In this document: in pieces, positions 9,049 through 13,479 of the stretch
How the letters are laid out: every line of letters begins with the position of its first letter
Numbering within the stretch: position 1 is the first letter of the stretch
Assembly (NCBI GenBank): GCA_003024985.2
Contig: PXIH01S0005379.1
Direction: 5' to 3' (one strand)
Origin: Euperipatoides rowelli
Lineage: Eukaryota > Onychophora > Udeonychophora > Euonychophora > Peripatopsidae
Length of the DNA: 13,479 nt
Program-made: the position numbers and the translations under genes
The notes under the pieces: model-generated
What the model saw: only the letters and a program-made list of their open reading frames with translations
The model's database searches: none
What the model was told of the DNA's origin: nothing

Positions 9049-9273
9049 GTGTTTGATCCAACTGAAAGTTTTAAAACACTGAGTGATAAATCCCTTCAAG
9101 ATAGATTTCTCAAGATATTTAATCCTGAAATCTTACATTTCTTGTCTACTATTAACAGATTAATACTACCAAAAGATATGTACAGTGTACATTCAGTAGA
9201 TAAACTTTTAAAAATATTCAATATTTGTATACATATTAAGGATGGCAAACTTCTAATTTTGCTAACTGGTTAA
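8938..9273 (+). CDS. Unrecognised 111-codon frame, possible gene fragment
   Basis: I do not recognise this protein. The 111-residue translation is soluble-looking and of mixed composition, with an acidic start (SSLEEFEIDHKP), an aromatic stretch (YTRDWTQVFDP) and later helix-like leucine/isoleucine segments. It lacks the poly-Phe, poly-Asn or poly-Ile runs typical of chance frames here. The ATG is preceded in frame by TAG at 8932, so nothing extends it upstream. An adjacent frame reads FEIDLDPSDRLDNDLKYLF up to 8957, hinting at an older frame now shifted. The plus strand carries a strong 3' splice signal 300 bp upstream. It could be a decayed gene or element remnant, or a chance frame in AT-rich DNA; a few frames of this size are expected by chance in a window this long. 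Confidence 0.25.
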   Translation: MISNIYFGMLQTDLKSSLEEFEIDHKPFICYTRDWTQVFDPTESFKTLSDKSLQDRFLKIFNPEILHFLSTINRLILPKDMYSVHSVDKLLKIFNICIHIKDGKLLILLTG

Positions 9274-9479
9274 CCACCATTAAGTTCAAAATGTAAAACT
9301 TGTACATTTAAACTAAAATTTCAAGTTGACCTTAATACTTATAAATATATTTGGATTGCTTTTATATTATTTTTTTCATAAACTTAAGCATATATATAAA
9401 ACAATAATTAATGTACTGGTAAATAAAATAAAAAGCTGACCTTAATTAGTAAAATTTTTAAGGTGTAATTGAGATGGCT

Positions 9480-9560
9480 AATCATTTATTATAATTACTA
9501 ACCAGTTTTTGCCTATTTGGTCGGATAACCGGTTAACCGAATAATCAACTCATCTCTAGT
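9480..9560 (-). mobile_element. hAT-like terminus, solitary
   Basis: Read on the minus strand from 9560, the sequence starts CTAGAGATGAGTTGATTATT and continues with CGGTTAACCGGTTATCCG. A TAGAGATG-type terminus followed by CGGTTAACCG palindromes is a pattern I associate with hAT-superfamily ends; this is from memory and unsearched. No matching opposite end or 8-bp duplication was found in the window. A weaker AACTGGTTAACC word occurs at about 9263 near the end of the unrecognised frame. Confidence 0.35.
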
Positions 9561-9621
9561 ACATAACAAATGGTTGTTTTAAAATCCTTATGTGGGACAA
9601 AATTTAAATCACAAATCGATA

Positions 9622-9645
9622 TATCAAGAGGTAAGTCTCTTGATA
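9622..9645 (+). repeat. Hairpin presenting GTAAGT in its loop
   Basis: TATCAAGAG (9622-9630) pairs perfectly with CTCTTGATA (9637-9645) around the six-base loop GTAAGT. Read as RNA, AGAG/GTAAGT is a near-consensus 5' splice site placed exactly in the loop. All three frames of the 70 bases upstream to the nearest AG (9560) have stops, so no coding exon ends here. It may be coincidence or a decoy or pseudo splice site. Confidence 0.6.
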
Positions 9646-10255
9646 AACTTTCATTAAATCTTTTTGTGTGTGTCTTGCATAAAATAGCCATAGCATATAT
9701 AACTTTTTTTTAAATAAGTTAATTAAAAGTAAATTATATTCAGAACTTATTTTATTTTTTAGATTACTTTGTATATACAGTATATATAATATTTAATTAT
9801 TATCATTGTTGTTCTATATTATTATTTTGGTGTAATTGTGTTATATTATTATGGTTTGGTATAAGTTATTATTACCGGTACTTATAAAATTATTTTTATG
9901 GTTTTATTAGCTATAAATTATGTAATAATAATCTACTTCTCATATTTGGAGTAAAGATGTCACATGTTGTAAAGATGACATTGAAATTTCAAAGTAAAAC
10001 ATGATAAAAAAATATGTCTTTATAATTAAATAACTACAGGGTTTCATGAGAGAAAACAATAGGGTCTATTCTAAATTATTTTACTTTAAATTGTACTACT
10101 ATATTTAACATGCTTTTGTAGCAACATCTTCTATTCCCTCTTAGTCTGTGATCAATATTGCATACCATCACAACCCACATTTTTCAAATTATTCATCACT
10201 AATATTCACGTTATTTTATTTTGTATAATTCATCATTTTGTCTCGCTTGAAATCG

Positions 10256-10290
10256 GAAATGATTTTACACAAATTGTGTAAAATCATTTC
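10256..10290. repeat. 35-bp near-perfect palindrome
   Basis: GAAATGATTTTACACAA (10256-10272) is the exact reverse complement of TTGTGTAAAATCATTTC (10274-10290), separated by a single A. Arms of 17 bp with a 1-nt centre would extrude as a cruciform and are usually unstable in replication. No flanking duplication was found and no gene is near. Confidence 0.9.
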
Positions 10291-10359
10291 ACTATCTTAT
10301 TCAAAATCTATTACTATTTTTCTTCTGTTTAATCTGTAACAGGCCCTTGTTTACTACCA

Positions 10360-10410
10360 ATTATTATTATTATTATTGTTATTATTTATTATTGTTGTTA
10401 TTATTTCATT
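10360..10410. repeat. (ATT)n microsatellite-like tract
   Basis: An ATT/GTT repeat with interruptions (TTATTATTATTATTATTGTT and continuing). It is a likely length-polymorphic locus and explains the chance open frame over it. Confidence 0.75.
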
Positions 10411-11064
10411 TTTTTATTTTCAATTTTTTTATTTTCATTTTTTTATAATTTTAAATATAAAGTTTAGCTTTAACTTTTTATCATATATTTATGTTGACTG
10501 TATGCGCTGTTTGCTGCTTTTTTATATTATTATTATTATTAAGAATGTCTTTTTCATGTGCTATATAATAATCTTGTGAAAAAAGGGTAATCCTGCTTGT
10601 ATTATTAGCATGTAGTTAATCAAAATGTGGCTACGTTCGCATTGAACATAATATAATGTCAGGCTTTATAATAAACAAACACCATAAAAGCTTCATATCT
10701 TATATTGCCTTTAATTAGCCGAGATCTTTCATACTAACTATGAATATTTGTATTTTCCGGGGCTTTACACAGCTATGAAAGAAAAATATCATATAATAAA
10801 ATAATGGGAAATGAATATAAAAACAAGGTAAACAAACAGTTAAAAAAATCAAAACATCAATAGGCCTACCTTATAGGTGATAATTAGTGGAGATGGAGAA
10901 TAAAAAGCTACAGTCAAATATAGTACCAGTACTTTAGAATTTTGTGTTGAAACAGTTAAATCAAATAAATAACAGTTCTGAGTACAAAAGATGAATATTA
11001 AAAAATTAAAACTTTAAGAAATTAAAAACAGTAAAATTGTAGATGACAAGAGTCTCAAATGGTA

Positions 11065-11345
11065 CTAAATGGTTAAAAAATTTGCTGTTGTTGTGTTATT
11101 CAGATCAGGTTTAAGATATTTAATAAAAATACTTTCCAATACTAGCCGTTTTTTTTGTGATTATAATTCTGCATCAACATGGTAAAATTAGCAGTAGAAA
11201 CTTGATGGGAAGTAGAATGTAAATGCTGATAAATGACCGACTGATGGTGATATGAAACGTGCTCACTTATACGTGACAGGTGCCTAGACGTTGTCCCTAC
11301 ATAATTATATCACTGGGCATGTGCAATGGAAATTTTATATAATTG
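11065..11345 (-). pseudogene. GIY-YIG endonuclease remnant of the Penelope-like element
   Basis: HCTCP in one frame is followed after a one-base shift by YVGTTSRHLSRISEH, matching the YIG strand and the helix with the catalytic arginine and EH seen in GIY-YIG nucleases. A third frame restores the distal end: VLESIFIKYLKP, where the Glu fits the conserved metal-binding glutamate, then a stop at 11067-11065. The domain would nick target DNA to prime reverse transcription. At least two frameshifts and a stop inactivate it. Confidence 0.8.
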
Positions 11346-11881
11346 AGGATGGGTCGATAAGGTGGGAGGTGAATGACTTTTCTAGTTTTTTAAAGAATTT
11401 TTTTAAATTGGAGGGGGTAGGGGGGGCCAATTGATAATGATAGATTTGGGAATTAAACATAATTTTGTGAGTATGTAAAAAGTTATTTAAAATTGGTTTA
11501 ATTATATTATAATGATTAATGTTATCTTAGTCTGGATTTTATTTATTTTATATGAAGATGTGTGATGTATATATTTAATATGGGTTTGATTATATAAGTT
11601 ATCAAAATTATCTAAAATTCATATTTAGTAGAATTTTTTAAAAATTGTAATTGTTGATTTTAATCAGTTAGTTGTGGTATATTTGGGTAATTAACTTGGG
11701 GTGGGGGAGTATAGGAAAGTTTTCATTAGGTTGAGAAGTTATATTTTTAATTTAGAATGTAGTTTATTATTATTAATAGGGCTATTATCAGAGATAGATG
11801 ACAGATACTTATCATAAAAAGAAATAAGGGACGGGGGAGGGTAAGATGGGGCTAAATAATGTCTGCGTAAATGGAAAGCAG

Positions 11882-12244
11882 TCATTTTTTTTTAATAGAT
11901 TCATCAATAAAATATTGTGGATAACCATTTTCAATATATATTTGCGAAATAATTTCTAGTTCATGTTTTAATAGAAGTTGACTAGAACATACATTAACGG
12001 CTCGTGATATTTCCTGTTCAATTAAATTATTAATAACAGAGTGTATATGCTTATTATTTTGTGATGATTTACGATAGACTGTTGTATCTAGGTTATAATT
12101 ATTAAGAATAATTGTACAATCTAAATAGTTTAATTTATTATGTTTGTTTTCAAACGTATATTGAATTTGAGGATTCTGATTATTAAATAAATGTATAATG
12201 GTATCAATGGCTTCAGAGTCCTTGACAACCATGATTACATAATC
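11882..12244 (-). pseudogene. Longest open segment of the Penelope-like RT (palm/thumb region)
   Basis: This is the only part of the retroelement still open over more than 100 codons. It begins at the second catalytic Asp codon (12244-12242); the ATG at 12232 is internal to the ancestral protein, not a true start. It covers the region after the Asp-Asp motif: a hydrophobic strand, NKLNYLDCTI, then TVYRKSS (the VYRKP-like motif typical of this RT group), and ELEIISQIYIENGYPQYFID, a conserved stretch before the linker. It ends at a stop after three lysines where the family would continue. It shares its frame with the KLHKP segment at 12745, while the part between is shifted by one. Confidence 0.85.
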
Positions 12245-12749
12245 TCCACAAAGCGTCCATAAAATCGTATAAGGGGATCAGACCCTTTAATAATAATTTT
12301 ATTTTTAAATACATTGTTTTCTAGGATTGATACCTGTATGTCCACCAAATAACCTCCTAAAGGTGAACCTATTGCGATCCCAAAAGTCTGAGTTTAGGGT
12401 TGTTGGCCAAATATACAAGGTTGATCTTAAGTGCATAATACAAGAAGTTGATAAAGATCTGCTATTTTAATATTTGTTGCGATCAGTACGATAATGGTTA
12501 ATAATAAAATCTTTGGCTGTATCAATTGAACCATGCATATTTACAATATCTATTGAACATAGCTTATTTTGAGGGTGAATTTCTATTTTATTGATTTTAT
12601 TAAAGAGATCTATATAATTTTTTTATTTATATTTAGAAGGTAAATATTTGCTAATTTTTGGTAATAGCCATTTAGCTGTACTTGAATGGTATGTATTGGT
12701 AGTGGCCACAAGTGGGCGGCAACCACTCTCAGGTTTGTGCAACTTATCT

Positions 12750-13479
12750 TTTCATTAATTACAGAGAGGGTGCTAGTGAACAAAAAGCCAAGATGAAAAA
12801 TTGAAGAGAAACAAAAAAAAAAAATGATAAAAAAAAATGAAAAAGCAAAAATGGAAAAAGGAATGAAAATAAAGATGAAAAAAGAAATGAATTAATAAGC
12901 AGAAAATAAAAACAAGAAATTTAACAATTACTATTTCATAATATAAGAATGGTTGTAATTTTGTGTTTGGGCAACTAAGCAAGCTTACATGTCAAAGGAA
13001 TAATAATGGTGAAAAAAAAATAGGGATTTTAACATATGACCATTATTTAAATCAATTCTTATTGTAATCAAGTACATTAGAATGAAATTTACATAAAATG
13101 ATTTATTTCACCATAATATGAATTCAATGAATACTTTTCATATATTTGTATTCTATGAAGGGTTAACATTAGTGATATTCTCTTTAATCCTTTATTTTTC
13201 TCCATCTGAAGTGTAAAATACAAGACATAAACTTTGTTAAACCATGCATGGTATGAATCTCAGTTTTTATCTCTTCCATGCATATACAGTACATGCATGA
13301 TGAGAAATAAAAAGTAAAAAATAAATAAATTCCAAGCGTTGGCAATTTTTTTTTATTTTTATAAAAAGTTTCTTTCTCCTATTACATTATTGTCAACGAA
13401 TGCAATATTTTGAAGCAGTTGAACATGCAACTAAATGGCAATCTGATTTTCTTTTCCTGTTCTTGGTCTATGACAATCT
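12750..13479. other. Low-complexity and AT-rich DNA beyond the truncated retroelement
   Basis: Positions about 12770-12910 are strongly purine-rich on the plus strand (A runs with GATGAAAA words); a 69-codon minus-strand frame at 12773-12982 is its poly-Phe/Leu shadow. The rest is AT-rich with poly-A and poly-T runs. The ATGCAT cluster at 13241-13299 is listed separately. No gene recognised. Confidence 0.45.
13241..13299. repeat. Cluster of ATGCAT palindromes
   Basis: ACCATGCATGGT (13241-13252) is a perfect 12-bp palindrome. CATGCAT (13277-13283) and ATGCATG (13293-13299) form a further inverted pair around ATACAGTAC. Three ATGCAT cores fall within 59 bp. No function is assigned. Confidence 0.6.

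Larger units (their letters stand above)
9561..11064. other. AT-rich non-coding stretch
   Basis: No gene recognised apart from the palindromes listed separately. It holds an (ATT)n-rich tract at about 10360-10410 and another ATT run near 10527. A 67-codon plus-strand frame at 10376-10579 is the translation of this T-rich DNA and is not a gene. A good-looking pyrimidine tract with AACAG at 10336-10341 is followed by no visible exon. Positions about 10860-11064 may be 3' untranslated sequence of the Penelope-like element on the minus strand, but I could not fix its end. Confidence 0.4.
11065..12745 (-). pseudogene. Penelope-like retroelement, 5'-truncated RT plus GIY-YIG remnant
   Basis: On the minus strand, three frames together give a Penelope-like reverse transcriptase joined to a GIY-YIG endonuclease. 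In order: KLHKP at 12745 and RPLVA soon after; a palm motif with CSIDIVN (Asp codon 12550-12548); GIAIGSPL at 12381-12358; RFYGRFV running into the catalytic aspartate pair near 12249-12242; then the open segment 12232-11882 with LNYLDCTI, TVYRKSS and GYPQYFID near its end. A degraded linker follows, then DPSSII, HCTCP, YVGTTSRHLSRISEH (about 11303-11259), and a distal block with LES, whose Glu codon is 11136-11134, ending in a stop at 11065. In-frame stops and several frameshifts make it inactive. One base is missing inside the first of the two catalytic Asp codons. The half upstream of KLHKP is absent. RT joined to a C-terminal GIY-YIG defines canonical Penelope-like elements, which prime at nicked target DNA and are often 5'-truncated. 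Confidence 0.88.

Noticed and set aside
10324-10342. Pyrimidine tract with AACAG as an exon start
   Set aside because: The downstream DNA is an ATT microsatellite with no 5' splice site or open coding frame.
11241-11262. Hammerhead-like CTGATG followed by GAAAC
   Set aside because: Penelope-like elements can carry hammerhead ribozymes, but here the core lacks the required A after CTGATG, has no proper stem II, and lies antisense to the GIY-YIG coding remnant.
12773-12982. 69-codon minus-strand frame
   Set aside because: It is the poly-Phe/Leu translation of a purine-rich low-complexity tract.

Overview
The window reads as AT-rich, non-coding animal (most likely invertebrate) nuclear DNA. 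The reasons are a near absence of intact long reading frames, long poly-A/T and trinucleotide (ATT)n runs, several hAT-type DNA transposon footprints with exact 8-bp target-site duplications, a decayed Penelope-like retroelement, and splice-like signals. I see no bacterial operon, rRNA, tRNA or CRISPR array. The species cannot be named from this sequence. The hexamer AGCCTA/TAGGCT is clearly over-represented, which may be a lineage signature.

Left part (1-3870): mostly unique AT-rich DNA. A complete 523-bp non-autonomous hAT element lies at 478-1000, has an internal three-copy tandem repeat, and is flanked by AGCTAGAT on both sides. A solitary or decayed hAT end (TAGGGGTTCTCA type) starts near 1979.

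Middle part (3871-7952): a compound palindrome, then a nest of DNA transposons. Two related non-autonomous hAT elements, A (4055-5034, duplication ATTAGAAC) and B (5476-6400, duplication ATAGTATT), share termini and a 17-bp subterminal direct repeat at fixed distances from each end. Both may sit inside an older element of about 2 kb whose GGGATT/CCCGGG-rich ends are at 3967 and 7944, flanked by nearly identical 8-mers.

Right-middle part (7953-11064): intronic-looking DNA with a textbook-like juxtaposed 3' and 5' splice site at 8633/8634 (a recursive-splicing candidate), an unrecognised 111-codon frame at 8938-9273 preceded by short repeats, another hAT-like end at about 9560, a perfect hairpin presenting GTAAGT at 9622-9645, and a 35-bp near-perfect palindrome at 10256-10290.

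Right end (11065-13479): on the minus strand, a 5'-truncated, multiply frameshifted Penelope-like element. Reverse-transcriptase motifs run from 12745 down to about 11882, and a C-terminal GIY-YIG endonuclease remnant lies at about 11340-11065. The rest is purine-rich low-complexity and AT-rich DNA. The best overall reading is one long intron or intergenic tract colonised by hAT elements and one Penelope-like element. No intact host gene is visible.
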